Notes: generated by a model from the letters alone, not told the origin. Positions 22,323 through 34,320 are shown, numbered from the stretch's first letter. The stretch: DNA of 64,000 nucleotides from Euglena gracilis (GCA_039621445.1 CP154956.1:25239672-25303671), one strand, 5' to 3'. Numbers and translations: made by a program.

Positions 22323-24067
22323 TCGCTGAGCTCTTATCTCTTTAGAGTAAGAGCGAGCTCCCCCCCCGAGGGGGGTCGGACCCCCACCCTCCCCCCCGCC
22401 CCCCCGCCCCCCCGCCCCCCCCCGCCCCCCCGCCCCCCCTGGTAGGTCCCCCCCGAAACCCGGGATTATCGATGTGACTGGATTTCGTGGCCCCCAAGTG
22501 AATGGCCTATAGGTTAGGGGACGATCCCTAGTACCCTCCAGAACCCTTCGATTACCAGCAACTCTCCGACAGTCCGGATATATTGCACAAGCAAAAAAGG
22601 TGTCACCGTTTTTTTTTTCCGGGGAAATTGCAGGGTCATTTTGGGGTCAAAAAAATCGAAAATTTCAAAATATCCCGAAAACGAGGGGGAGTTAAGAAAA
22701 AGTGAAGAGGCCGTCATTCTTCAACTTTGGGACGCCCGATCGATCGCTATGCGCGGTTTGGGCCGACTCCCCGCCTAGCCCGAGATACGGCCGTTTTGTG
22801 GTTTTGGGCCAGTTTGGCCAGTTTTGGCCGTTTCGGGCCCGTTCGGGGCCCGAAACCGTAAATTGCCCATATCTCGGGCTAGACGGGGAGTTGGAACCCA
22901 AACCAGGGGGTCAAACATTAGGTTTAGGGGGGGGGTTTGACCGTTTTTTGGGGTTCCCGGGGGCTGGTTGCGCCACTTTGGGGCAGTTCTGGGTGTTTGG
23001 GGACCCCTGCGGGGGGTCGAGGGCGGGCGGGCTGGGGTCCAAAAATCGAAAAATTCAAAATATCTCGAAAACGCTGCGGAGTTGAGGAAAAGTGATGGCG
23101 ACCTTATTTGACGACCTTGGAACGCCCTATCGATCGGTATGCGCGGTTTGGGCCAACTCCTTGCCTAGCCCGAGATATGGCCGTTTTGGGGGTTTTGGGC
23201 CCGTTTTGCCAGTTTTGGCCCGTTTTGGGCCCGAAACCGTAAATTGGCCGTATCTCGGGCTAGACGGGGAGTTGGGACCCAAACTGGGGGTCAAACATTA
23301 CGTTTAGGGGGGGGTTTTGACCGTTTTTTGGGGTTCCCGGGGTCTGGTTGTGCGATTTTGGCCAGTTTTGGGTGTTCGGGGACCCCATCGCGCGCCGTCA
23401 GGGCGGCTGGGGGGTCGGGTCGGGTTGGGTGGTGGTCGTGACCCGAAATTTTGAAAGAATTTTTTTTCATTCAAAAACACTTTTTTTCACCTCCAAAACA
23501 CAAAAAAAGTGTTTTTGAGCAAAAAAATTTTTCCGACCCGGACCCCTCCATGCCCCCTGGATCCCCCCCCCCCCTTGCCGGGTGGCTTAACCATTTTTTG
23601 GTCAAAAAATCAAAAAAAATTAAAAAAAATATTTTTTTTTCGCCCGGACCCGAAAATAATGTTTTCAAGCAAAAAATGAGCATTTTTCGACCCGCCGGCG
23701 CCCCGTTTTGGGGTGCCGACCCTTTGACTTTGGGTCAAAACCGGGTGAAAAAAGTCGAAAAAAATCGAAAAATTTTTTTTGCCCGAAACGATGTTTTTTG
23801 GCCTCCCGGACCCAGAAAAACTGTTTTTGAGCCAAAAATGAGCGTTTTTCGACCCGCCGGCGCCCCGTTTTGGGCCGCCAACCCATTGACTTTGGGTCAA
23901 AGCCGGGTCAAAAAAAGTCGAAAAAAATCGAAATTTTTTTTTGCCCCAAAACGATGTTTTTTGGCCTCCCGGACCGGGAAAACCTGTGTTTGAGTCGAAA
24001 ATGAGCGTTTTTCCCGGGCCGTGCCGGCGTGGTCCCCCAAAGAACTCAGCTCTACGTCACAACCTGG
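22323..24067 (+). repeat. Satellite unit L5 (1745 bp)
   Basis: Full unit. Its module lost part of the right base (AGAGCGAGCTCC instead of AGAGCGAAGCTTACC). Confidence 0.88.
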
Positions 24068-24140
24068 TCGCTGAGCTCTTATCTCTTTAGAGTAAGAGCG
24101 AAGCTTACCACCGGGGCCGGGGGGGGGTCGGACCCCCCCG

Positions 24141-24174
<34 letters not shown>

Positions 24175-25868
24175 CCCCCCCGCCCCGCCCCCCCCCACCT
24201 TGTTATGTCCGGAAACCCTAGGATTATCGATGTGACTGGATTTCCGGGCCCCCAAAGTGAATGGCCTATAGGTTAGGGGACGATCCCTAGTACCTCCAGA
24301 GCCCTTCGGTTACCCGCAACTCTCCGCCAGTCCGGAGATATGGCCCGAGCAAAAAAGTTGTCTACCATTTTTTTTTTCGGGAATTTTTTTTTTGGTGTTT
24401 TTTGGGGGTCATTTTGGGGTCAAAAAATCGAAAATTTCAAAATATCTCGAAAACGCTGGGGAGTTGAGAAAAAGTGAAGAGGACGTCATTCCTCAACTTT
24501 GGGACGCCCGATCGATCGCTATGCGCGGTTTGGGCCGACTCCCCGCCTAGCCCGAGATACGGCCGTTTTGTGGTTTTGGGCCAGTTTGGCCAGTTTTGGC
24601 CGTTTCGGGCCCGTTCGGGGCCCGAAACCGTAAATTGCCCATATCTCCGGCTAGACGGGGAGTTGGAACCCAAACCAGGGGGTCAAACATTAGGTTTAGG
24701 GGGGGGTTTGACCGTTTTTTGGGGTTCCCGGGGTCTGGTTGCGCCATTTTGGGCCATTTTTGGGTATTCGGGGACCCCTGCGGGGGTTCGAGGGCCGCCG
24801 GGCTGGGGTCCAAAAATCGAAAAATTCAAAATATCTCGAAAACGCTGCGGAGTTGAGGAAAAGTGATGGCGACCTTATTTGACGACCTTGGAACGCCCTA
24901 TCGATCGGTATGCGCGGTTTGGGCCAACTCCTTGCCTAACCCCAGATACCGCCGTTTTTGTGGTTTTGGGCCCGTTTTGCCAGTTTTGGCCCGTTTTGGG
25001 CCCGAAACCGGAAATTGGCCGTATCTTGGGCTAGACGGGGAGTTGGGACCCAAACTGGGGGTCAAACATTACGTTTAGGGGGGGGGTTTTGACCGTTTTT
25101 TTTGGGGTTCCCGGGTCTGGATGCGCGATTTTGGCCAATTTTGGGTGTTCGGGGACCCCATGGGGCGCCGTCAGGGCGGCTGGGGGGGGGTCGGGTCGGG
25201 TCGGGTGTAGGTCGGGACGCAAAATTTTGACAAAATTTTTTTTCGCTAAAAAACATTTTTTTTCACTTCAGAACATCAAAAAAAGTGTTTTTGAGCGAAA
25301 AAAATTTTTCCGACCCGGACCCCCCCCCCATGCCCCCCGGGGCTGTCCCCCCCCCCCCCTGGCCGGTGGACTTAGCCATTTTTGGGTCAAAAGTCAAAAA
25401 TTCAAAAAATAATTTTTTTTTCGCCCAAAACCATGTTTTTTGACCTCCCGGACCCGAAAAAGTGTTTTCGAGCCAAAAATGAGCGTTTTTCGACCCGCCG
25501 GCGCCCCGTTTTGGGGCCGACCCATTGACTTTGGGTCAAAACCGGGTGAAAAAAGTCGAAAAAATCGAAAAATTTTTTTGCCGAAACGAAGTTTTTTTGG
25601 CCTCCCGGACCCGGAAAAAGTGTTTTTGAGCCAAAAGTGAGCGTTTTTCGACCCGCCAGCGTCCCGTTTTGGGCCGCCAACCCATTGACTTTGGGTCAAA
25701 AGCGGGTCAAAAAAGTCGAAAAAAATCGAAATTTTTTTTTGCCCCAAAACGATGTTTTCTGGCCTCCCTGCCCCGGAAAAACTGTTTTTGAGCCGAAAAT
25801 GAGCCTTTTTTTTTCCCGGGCCGGGCCGGGTGGTCTCCCAAAGCGCTCAGCACCACGTCACACCCTGG
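24068..25868 (+). repeat. Satellite unit L6 (1801 bp)
   Basis: Full unit with a small T-rich insertion near 24385. Confidence 0.88.
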
Positions 25869-27649
25869 TCGCTGAGATCTTAGCTCTTCACCCTAAGAGC
25901 GAAGCGTACAACCGGCGCCGAAAGGGGGTCGCACCCCCCCGCCCCCCCCGCCCCCCCCCCGCCCCCCCCCCGCCCCCCCCGCCACCCACCCCCCCCCCCC
26001 CCCCCTGGGTAGGTCCGGAAACCCTAGGATTATCGATGTGACTGGATTTCCGGGCCCCCAAAGTGAATGGCCTATAGGTTAGGGGACGATCCCTAGTACC
26101 TCCAGAGCCCTTCGGTTACCCGCAACTCTCCGCCAGTCCGGAGATATGGCCCGAGCAAAAAAGTTGTCTACCGTTTTTTTTTCCGGGGAAATTGCAGGGT
26201 CATTTTGGGGTAAAAAAAGCTAAAACTTCAAAAAATATCGAAAACGCTGGGGAGTTGAGAAAAAAGTGAAGAGGACGTCATTCCTCAACTTTGGGACGCC
26301 CGATCGATCGCTATGCGCGGTTTGGGCCGACTCCCCGCCTAGCCCGAGATACGGCCGTTTTGTGGTTTTGGGCCAGTTTGGCCAGTTTTGGCCGTTTCTG
26401 GGCCGTTAGGGGGCGGAAACCGTCAATTGCCCATATCTCTCGGGCTAGACGGGGAGTTTGAACCCAAACCAGGGGGCAAATCATTAGGTTTAGGGGGGGG
26501 GTTTGACCGTTTTTTGGGGTTCCCGGGGTCTGGTTGCGCCATTTTGGGCCATTTTTGGGTATTCGGGGACCCCTGCGGGGGTTCGAGGGCCGCCGGGCTG
26601 GGGTCCAAAAATCGAAAAATTCAAAATATCTCGAAAACGCTGCGGAGTTGAGGAAAAGTGATGGCGACCTTATTTGACGACCTTGGAACGCCCTATCGAT
26701 CGGTATGCGCGGTTTGGGCCAACTCCTTGCCTAGCCCGAGATACGGCCGTTTTGGGGGTTTTGGGCCCGTTTTGCCAGTTTTGGCCCGTTTTGGGCCCGA
26801 AACCGGAAATTGGCCGTATCTCGGGCTAGACGGGGAGTTGGGACCCAAACTGGGGGTCAAACATTACGTTTAGGGGGGGGTTTTGACCGTTTTTTGGGGT
26901 TCCCGGGGTCTGGTTGTGCGATTTTGGCCAGTTTTGGGTGTTCGGGGACCCCATCGCGCGCCGTCAGGGCGGCTGGGGGGTCAGGTCGGGTCGGGTGTAG
27001 GTCGGGACCCAAAATTTTGAAAAAATTTTTTTCGCTCAAAAACACTTTTTTTCACTTCAGAACATAAAAAAAAGTGTTTTTGAGCAAAAAAAATTTTCCG
27101 ACCCGGACCCCTCCATGCCCCCTGGATCCCCCCCCCCCCCTGGCCGGTGGACTTAGCCATTTTTGGGTCAAAAAGTCAAAAAAATTCAAAAAATTTTTTT
27201 TCGCCCAAAACCATGTTTTTTGACCTCCCGGACCCGAAAATAGTGTTTTCGAGCCAAAAATGAGCATTTTTCGACCCGCCGGCGCCCCGTTTTGGGGTGC
27301 CGACCCTTTGACTTTGGGTCAAAACCGGGTGAAAAAAGTCGAAAAAAATCGAAAAATTTTTTTGCCCGAAACGATGTTTTTTGGCCTCCCGGACCCAGAA
27401 AAACTGTTTTCGAGCTAAAAATTAGCGTTTTTCGACCAGCCGGCGCCCCGTTTTGGACCGCAAACCCATTAACTTTGTGTAAAAACCGGGTGAAAAAAGT
27501 CGAAAAAAATCGAAAAAACTTTTTTGCCCAAAACGATGTTTTTTGGCCTCCCGGACCGGGAAAACCTGTGTTTGAGTCGAAAATGAGCTTTTTTCCCGGG
27601 CCGGGCCGGGGTGGTCTCCCAAAGAGCTCAGCTCTACGTCACACCCTGG
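25869..27649 (+). repeat. Satellite unit L7 (1781 bp), mutated module
   Basis: Module hairpin reads GATCTTAGCTCTTCACCCTAAG; the stem sequence changed but a shorter CTTAG/CTAAG stem remains possible. Confidence 0.88.
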
Positions 27650-29404
27650 TCGCTGAGCTCTTATCTCTTTAGAGTAAGAGCGAAGCTTACCACCGGGGCC
27701 GGAGGGGGGTCGGACCCCCCCGACCCCCCCGCCCCCCCCCGCCCCCCCCCGCCCCCCCTGGGTAGGTCCGGAAACCCTAGGATTATCGATGTGACTGGAT
27801 TTCCGGGCCCCCAAAGTGAATGGCCTATAGGTTAGGGGACGATCCCTAGTACCTCCAGAGCCCTTCGGTTACCCGCAACTCTCCGCCAGTCCGGAGATAT
27901 GGCCCGAGCAAAAAAGTTGTCTACCGTTTTTTTTTCCGGGGAAATTGCAGGGTCATTTTGGGGTCAAAAAATCGAAAATTTCAAAATATCTCGAAAACGC
28001 TGGGGAGTTGAGAAAAAGTGAAGAGGACGTCATTCCTCAACTTTGGGACGCCCGATCGATCGCTATGCGCGGTTTGGGCCGACTCCCCGCCTAGCCCGAG
28101 ATACGGCCGTTTTGTGGTTTTGGGCCAGTTTGGCCAGTTTTGGCCGTTTCGGGCCCGTTCGGGGCCCGAAACCGTAAATTGCCCATATCTCCGGCTAGAC
28201 GGGGAGTTGGAACCCAAACCAGGGGGTCAACATTAGGTTTAGGGGGGGGGTTTGGACCGTTTTTTTTGGGGTTACCGGGTCTGTTGCCCGCACATTTGGG
28301 GGCCATTTTTGGGTATTCGGGGACCCCTGCGGGGGTTCGAGGGCCGCCGGGCTGGGGTCCAAAAATCGAAAAATTCAAAATATCTCGAAAACGCTGCGGA
28401 GTTGAGGAAAAGTGATGGCGACCTTATTTGACGACCTTGGAACGCCCTATCGATCGGTATGCGCGGTTTGGGCCAACTCCTTGCCTAGCCCGAGATACGG
28501 CCGTTTTGGGGGTTTTGGGCCCGTTTTGCCAGTTTTGGCCCGTTTTGGGCCCGAAACCGTAAATTGGACGTATCTCGGGCTAGACGAGGAGTGGGGACCT
28601 AAACTGGGGTTGAAACATTACGTTTAGGGGGGGGTTTTGACCGTTTTTTGGGGTTCCCGGGGTCTGGTTGTGCGATTTTGGCCAGTTTTGGGTGTTCGGG
28701 GACCCCATCGCGCGCCGTCAGGGCGGCTGGGGGGTCGGGTCGGGTCGGGTGTAGGTCGGGACCCAAAATTTTGAAAAAATTTTTTTCGCTCAAAAACACT
28801 TTTTTTCACTTCAGAACATCAAAAAAAGTGTTTTTGAGCAAAAAAAATTTTCCGACCCGGACCCCTCCATGCCCCCTGGATCCCCCCCCCCCCTGGCCCG
28901 TGGGCTTAGCCATTTTTGGGGACAAAAATCAAAAAAAATAAAAAAAAAATTTTTTGCCCAAAACCCTGTGTTTTTTGACCTCCCGGACCCGAAATAGTGT
29001 TTTCGAGCCAAAAATGAGCATTTTTCGACCCGCCGGCGCCCCGTTTTGGGGTGCCGACCCTTTGACTTTGGGTCAAAACCGGGTGAAAAAAGTCGAAAAA
29101 AATCGAAAAATTTTTTTGCCCGAAACGATGTTTTTTGGCCTCCCGGACCCAGAAAAACTGTTTTTGAGCCAAAAATGAGCGTTTTTCGACCCGCCGGCGC
29201 CCCGTTTTGGGCCGCCAACCCATTGACTTTGGGTCAAAGCCGGGTCAAAAAAAGTCGAAAAAAATCGAAAATTTTTTTTGCCCCAAAACGATGTTTTTTG
29301 GCCTCCCGGACCGGGAAAACCTGTGTTTGAGTCGAAAATGAGCGTTTTTCCCGGGCCGGGCCGGGGTGGTCTCCCAAAGAGCTCAGCTCTACGTCACACC
29401 CTGG
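27650..29404 (+). repeat. Satellite unit L8 (1755 bp)
   Basis: Close to the consensus; local divergence at about 28250-28300. Confidence 0.88.
28787..28839. repeat. Hairpin with ~20-bp arms (representative)
   Basis: CGCTCAAAAACACTTTTTTT and its inverse flank a 14-nt spacer (cacttcagaacatc). It recurs in nearly every full-length unit of both arrays, always just before a C-run. It could extrude as a cruciform or act as a transcript hairpin. It is kept more exactly than its surroundings. Confidence 0.8.
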
Positions 29405-29449
29405 TCGCTGAGCTCTTATCTCTTTAGAGTAAGAGCGAAGCTTACCACC
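29365..29449. repeat. 85-nt satellite module, three-way-junction fold (representative)
   Basis: The outer ends GGTGGT (29365-29370) and ACCACC (29444-29449) can pair. Inside are GAGCTCAGC (29379-29387) with GCTGAGCTC (29407-29415), and GCTCTTA (29412-29418) with TAAGAGC (29430-29436). The two inner hairpins share GCTC, so they compete or the first is shortened. The loop holds TCTACGTCACACCCTGGTC. The module recurs once per unit in both arrays; no known RNA family or ribozyme core was recognised in it. Confidence 0.75.
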
Positions 29450-30145
29450 GGGGCCGGAGGGGGGTCGGACCCCCCCGCCCCCCCCGCCCCCCCCCGCCCC
29501 CCCCCCGCCCCCCCCCCGCCCCCCCCCCCCCCGTGGGTAGGTCTGGAAACCCTAGGATTATCGATGTGACTGGATTTCCGGGCCCCCAAAGTGAATGGCC
29601 TATAGGTTAGGGGACGATCCCTAGTACCTCCAGAGCCCTTCGGTTACCCGCAACTCTCCGCCAGTCCGGAGATATGGCCCGAGCAAAAAAGTTGTCTACC
29701 GTTTTTTTTTCCGGGGAAATTGCAGGGTCATTTTGGGGTCAAAAAATCGAAAATTTCAAAATATCTCGAAAACGCTGGGGAGTTGAGAAAAAGTGAAGAG
29801 GACGTCATTCCTCAACTTTGGGACGCCCGATCGATCGCTATGCGCGGTTTGGGCCGACTCCCCGCCTAGCCCGAGATACGGCCGTTTTGTGGTTTTGGGC
29901 CAGTTTGGCCAGTTTTGGCCGTTTCGGGCCCGTTCGGGGCCCGAAACCGTAAATTGCCCATATCTCCGGCTAGACGGGGAGTTGGAACCCAAACCAGGGG
30001 GTCAAACATTAGGTTTAGGGGGGGGGTTTGACCGTTTTTTGGGGTTCCCGGGGTCTGGTTGCGCCATTTTGGGCCATTTTTGGGTATTCGGGGACCCCTG
30101 CGGGGGTTCGAGGGCCGCCGGGCTGGGGTCCAAAAATCGAAAAAC
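29405..30145 (+). repeat. Satellite unit L9, truncated
   Basis: Runs through the module, C-run, conserved block and first 370-bp subrepeat, then jumps at AAAATCGAAAAA into a 125-bp monomer. The shared word at the junction suggests a deletion or template switch at short homology. Confidence 0.85.
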
Positions 30146-30360
30146 TTTTTTTTGCCCGAAACGATGTTTTTTGGCCTCCCGGACCCGGAAAAACTGTTTT
30201 TGAGCCGAAAACGAGCGAAAAAATGGAGAATTTTTTTTTGCCGAAAAGGATTCTTATGGGCCTCCCAGACCCGCTCACTTCGTTTTGGAGCCGAAAACGA
30301 ACGTTCTTCGACTTTCATGTACCGCAAACATGCGCGTTTGCGCGCATATTAAGAGCTCAG
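30146..30360 (+). repeat. Decayed satellite monomers at the end of the left array
   Basis: Contains TTGCCCGAAACGATG and GAGCCGAAAACGA words of the 125-bp monomer with increasing divergence, ending in AAGAGCTCAGC, a short piece of the module. Confidence 0.6.
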
Positions 30361-30874
30361 CACTATTCAAAACCTGGTACATTATGGGGGGGGGTCCCTC
30401 AGAGTGGGGGGTACAGAGATTTTTTAGCCCATTTTCTTGCGTCCTCCGATGGCGGCCGGAAATATAAGATCCGACGAATTTTCACCGACACGAAAAAATC
30501 TTCCGGCCGCCTTCGGCGGCCAGTTTTTGGTCAAAATTTTTCGGGGGGTCGGAGGGGGGGGTACATTATGGGGGGGGGGTACAATATGTGGGGGGGGGGC
30601 ATGGTATTATCCACCAGGTGGTGCCCTCAAACCCCGTAAGTAGAAAAGGTTTTTGGGAGGCAAAAACAAGGCTTTTTGCACCTACCCCACCGTTTGTCAA
30701 CGGGGGGGGGGGGTCACGCCCCCTTTGGCACTGCGAGGCGGGGTGTGCTGCCACAGTCTTTCTGGGAAGTGAATGAAGCTGTTGTTGTTCTTTGTTCTTG
30801 TTGGATCAAAACAATTTTTTTGTTTGAGAAAAATTTCCGGAAAACTTTTTGAAACACTTCCCGCTCAACAAAGG
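30361..30874. other. Core left part: G-runs and unassigned sequence
   Basis: GTACATTATGGGGGG words at about 30378 and 30559, and a right-hand end GGGGGGCATGGTA at 30594-30606, resemble the TA-flanked foldbacks, but no matching left arm is visible, so this may be a broken copy. A GGCCGCCTTCGGCGGCC hairpin lies at about 30505. No gene was recognised. Confidence 0.4.
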
Positions 30875-30965
30875 TACCATCCCCCCCCATTATGTACCTC
30901 CCCCCGGGAGGGCGGAATTGGGGTGAGGTACATAATGGGGGGGAGGTACACAATGGGGGGGGGTA
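30875..30965. mobile_element. TA-edged C/G-run foldback (91 bp)
   Basis: TACCATCCCCCCCC and CATTATGTACCTCCCC at the left pair with GAGGTACATAATGGGG and GGGGGGGTA at the right. The right terminus lacks ATGG, so it is slightly damaged. Confidence 0.5.
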
Positions 30966-31160
30966 CCCAGGTCCCATTCCCAGAGCCCAAACCTTGAACA
31001 GCCCAAAAGGGGTCATTTTTGGCAACCTTTTGGATGTTCGCAATAAATGGTCAATTTTGAGCACATTTGCCAAATATCACTTTTTAAAAACGTCCCAAAA
31101 ACGTCGATTTTTGAGCACTTTTTTGGGAAGTTCTTTAGAAAAAGCGTTATGACAGTGGGC

Positions 31161-31219
31161 TACCATCCCCCCGCATTATGTACCTCCCCCCCAGGGGGTA
31201 CATAATGGGGGGGATGGTA
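31161..31219. mobile_element. TA-flanked C/G-run foldback (59 bp, nearly perfect palindrome)
   Basis: TACCATCCCCCC to GGGGGGATGGTA with GCATTATGTACCT inverted inside. It is the smallest member of the family and almost all stem. Confidence 0.6.
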
Positions 31220-31281
31220 TTTTTCCATTTTCCCTTTTCGTTTTTCAGTAGCGATCTCCTCAATTTTATTGTTGTTAGAAT

Positions 31282-31456
31282 TACCATGCCCCCCCCCCCA
31301 TATAAGACCCCCCCATATAAGACCCCCCCCCCTGGCCGGCCGAAGGCCGGCCCTTTGGCCGGGACCGACCCCCCCATATAAGACCCCCCCCCATACAAGA
31401 CCCCCCCCTAGGATTTTGGCTCCCGAGGGGGGGTCTTATATGGGGGGGGCATGGTA
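31282..31456. mobile_element. TA-flanked C/G-run foldback (175 bp)
   Basis: Ends TACCATGCCCCCC and GGGGGGCATGGTA. ATATAAGACCCCCC is repeated three times in the left half and inverted once at the right. A GGCCGGCCGAAGGCCGGCC hairpin is in the middle. No coding. Confidence 0.6.
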
Positions 31457-32371
31457 ATTTTGAAATGCATCCGGGAAGTCCTTGATGCTTCTACGAACCA
31501 ATCATGATCATATTGAAGTTCCAAGGCGGGAAAAAATTCCGGCAAAGCCAAAGAACAATTTTAGAATATAAAGCCTGTTTGCTGCATTGGTGGACTCCAC
31601 GGGAATATAATGCTTTTGGTGAAATGATCAGGCATGGCCGATGCATGGTTCTGTTGTGGTGGTCCCCTCAACCCTTGCGTTAAAGGTGCAAGGGTTGGGG
31701 GAGGACCCAAATTAAACGCAAATTTGAATTTTCCTAAATCAACTTTAACTTTCTTCTGAGCATCGTCTTCGATTTCAAAGACGGTCAAATTTTCCACATG
31801 ATTTTTGCATGTGCATAATTTTTGATCGTTTTTGGAAAGCCAGGGAGTGACCGAGGGCACTGCCAAACTGCTACTCAGCAAATTGCAAGTTTTGTGGTAA
31901 AATGATATTGAACAATTGGAAACAACGCCCGAATGTATGATGCCCGAACCATTGCAAAAGGTGTTAGCACACCACTCCACCTCGCAAAATATACCACTTT
32001 ATATCGCCACTTTGTCCATCCAAACTCTCCAGTTACAGAGGTGATGCAGACGTAGTCGGAGATGTGGACGTGGATGCAGACATTACCTCTGCGCTTGCCA
32101 TCTTGGCAATACGTTGGCAAGGGGTCAAATATGAATTCATTGTGAGGCAGTGTTGGCGTTGGATTGCTTATTTGTGTTGTTGTTGTTGGACGGTAGGTGA
32201 CTGCCCCCCCTCGTGCCTTTGGCGCGAGGGTGGGGCTGGCATGGGGCTTCGCCTCTTGCCCCCGCAAGCCCGCTCCTTCTCAAATATCCGATGGATTCTG
32301 TGCCAAAGCAGCAGTGCTGCGCACTCTGCCTTTCCCCCACCACTTAGTATGAAAATAGGGTCCGTCCCGCG
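31457..32371. other. Unique sequence, possible gene remnant
   Basis: Balanced composition. The minus strand has a 139-codon open frame (31561-31980) with fairly natural amino-acid use but no recognisable domain; another minus frame overlaps it at 31875-32267. No start context or splice sites support a gene model. Confidence 0.25.
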
Positions 32372-33326
32372 GAGATAGGCCCACGCAAAAGTTTCTGGGA
32401 GCGTCAACGGACACTGGTGGCTGTTGGTAATTCTCACTCGTTTTCAATTTTCAAAAATGTCAAGTTGTTAGCGTTGATTTGGGTTGATTTGGGCATCTCT
32501 TTCTAAAGCATCCTTTAATGTTGAAAATAATCCTCACAAAATAAAAGAAACTTTCTGAACAGGCTTGATCAATGCTTTTGTAATTTAATCGTCACAAAGT
32601 CCTATTTTATGACAACGTTTTGGGTTGCACTTTTCCTACCCTTGTTGTCCGTTCCTCCTCCTGTTTTGTCATCGGTGCTCGTGTGTTCACGTGCCAAGTG
32701 GCAAAGGTGGTGGGACGAGCCGAGTCCACCGACCAGTGGCACAGCCTACTGGATTTGACAGGTTCCGAGGTAAGGTGATGTACAGATGGGCTGTGCCCAT
32801 GGTTCAGGGGTAAGGTGGTCAGGTGAACCCGGAATCGGCCATGTAGGGGCCAGGGTCCGAGGGGTGAGGTAGCAGGCGGGGTGGGGTGGCATTGATGGGG
32901 CAGGCTATTCCCCGGTGTGCTCAATGGAGGTTTCGGGTTCGACTGTCCTTTCAGCGTTCTCTCAGGTGTGTTTACCATGTTGTCTCTTCGGGACAGAGCC
33001 AGTCATACCGGCCCTTGGTGGCCGGTGTATGCTGCCTTGGCGTGGCATCAGCGGCCACAGGTGTTTACATGGTGTCCGCCCTGACCCCCCTTTTTTACTC
33101 CGTGGCATATGGGGTGTGGGTAGTGAGATCCACGTCGCCTGATGGCTCCGCCACTGCCCCCCAAGCCAGCTGGCGAGCCAATTCTCTAGCCAACGTCAGA
33201 CTCAGCGCTTGCCATACCGTGGCCTCTGACGATCGTCGTTGAGTAACATCGGTCTGCGCCAACACAGTGCGGAGGCACTTGGATATGAATCCTGCCGCTC
33301 GCTCCCCCATCCCTCCAAGGAGGAGA

Positions 33327-33770
33327 GTGCACAAAATAATTCAGTTTGAGGTGCATGGCGAAGAATGTTTTCAATTTCCCTGGGCAAAGTTGGAAAAAAC
33401 TGCAGATCCCCCAGATTCAAAAATGGAAACCGCTTTGGTCAAAAGTGATCAAAATTCAGTGGGATTCCAGCCCAATTTAACTTTGGACAACAACACCAAA
33501 AGGCAAGAACTTTTTGACGAGAAATCACCAGTTTTGGGTTTGGAAAACTCAAATCAAACGCCGTTTCAGGCAGTTTTGCTGAAAATTCAAGGATTTGTAG
33601 AAATTTCCACTTTGGTTATTGGGATTGAGCGAAGCTTTTCTCAATTGGAGGGTCTCAGAATTTTCAAACGGACACAATCCCAGTTTATTGCGGAAGGGGG
33701 TCAACGTGGACAGTTTTTCCCCCTGCCCAGATCACTGGCCGCAAGTTTTGTTTTCTCACCCTGGGAAGGG
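33327..33770 (+). other. Open frame of unknown nature in duplication copy 1
   Basis: An open frame with natural-looking amino-acid use runs through this stretch and is also open in copy 2. The visible differences between the copies in this stretch change amino acids (for example Val/Ala, Thr/Ala, Arg/Gln), which argues against protein constraint. No domain recognised. Confidence 0.25.
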
Positions 33771-34124
33771 AGACCCCCAACCCCGGCGTCGCTGTGGTGG
33801 CGGCGTCCGGGGGCCCTCCCCCGCGCCGCTGTGGTGGCGGTGCAGGGGGGCCCAGGAGCACCCAGTGCAGCGACGAGTACCCCACCCAGGAGCTATGGGT
33901 TGGGACTGAGCTATGGGACCACGGTTGGGACATGAAGCGACGAGAAGGCCTTGGTTGGGACCTGAAGGAACGAGAAGTAGAAGCCCAGAGAGAGTGAGTG
34001 GGTTGTTTTTTCAAATTTTTCAAAATTTTCCCCCCCGTCGCTCCCCACTCGGGCAACCTAGGCCCAGAGGTAGGGGGAGCGGCTTTTTTGGGCAACAGTT
34101 CTGGAGTGGTGGTCTTGCCCAAAG

Positions 34125-34320
34125 GGGAGGACGATGCAGCGCACCCGCCGATGGCTACCGGCGCTGCCTGCAGTACTGCCGGCGCAACGTGTCCCCAGTC
34201 AACGCGGTGAGGTGGCTGGTGGAGGGCAGGGCTTGCCTGCCTGCGGGGTTGGGAGAGTTGGCTTCGGTGGGTGGCGGCATCCCCTGTGGGACGTCAGGAC
34301 TGGTGTGTATGTCCTCCTGA
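34125..34320 (+). other. Possible BTB/BACK-like exon A, copy 1
   Basis: One frame reads like the helical part of a BTB-type protein (RRCLQYCRRNVSPVNAVRWL, then a Leu/Gly-rich stretch). A possible acceptor (TTGCCCAAAG) lies just before it, and it closes at a stop at 34320. The family assignment is a weak impression from residue spacing only. Confidence 0.2.

Larger units (their letters stand above)
14772..30145 (+). repeat. Left satellite array, complex ~1.75-kb unit, plus orientation
   Basis: Nine units, the last truncated, each starting TCGCTGAGCTCTTATC. The order in a unit is: hairpin module, long C-run, a ~170-bp block with TATCGATGTGACTGG, CTATAGGTTAGGGGACG and CGGAGATATGGCC, two ~370-bp subrepeats each with an inverted pair around TAGCCCGAGATACGGCC, a hairpin with 20-bp arms, about three 125-bp monomers, then the first half of the next module. 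Many short open frames recur in step with the period in several frames at once; they show no coding constraint, so I treat the array as non-coding. Confidence 0.92.

Noticed and set aside
29365-29449. Similarity of TGGGAGACC in the module to the end of 5S rRNA
   Set aside because: Only about nine bases match; the rest of the 5S sequence and its internal promoter elements are missing.
29365-29449. Possible self-cleaving ribozyme in the module
   Set aside because: No hammerhead CUGAUGA/GAAA core, no twister or HDV-like arrangement could be traced.
33640-33700. hAT C-terminal dimerisation motif in the duplicated segment (ERSFSQLEGL)
   Set aside because: Only a few residues fit; the remainder of the domain is absent and the residues differ between the duplicate copies.
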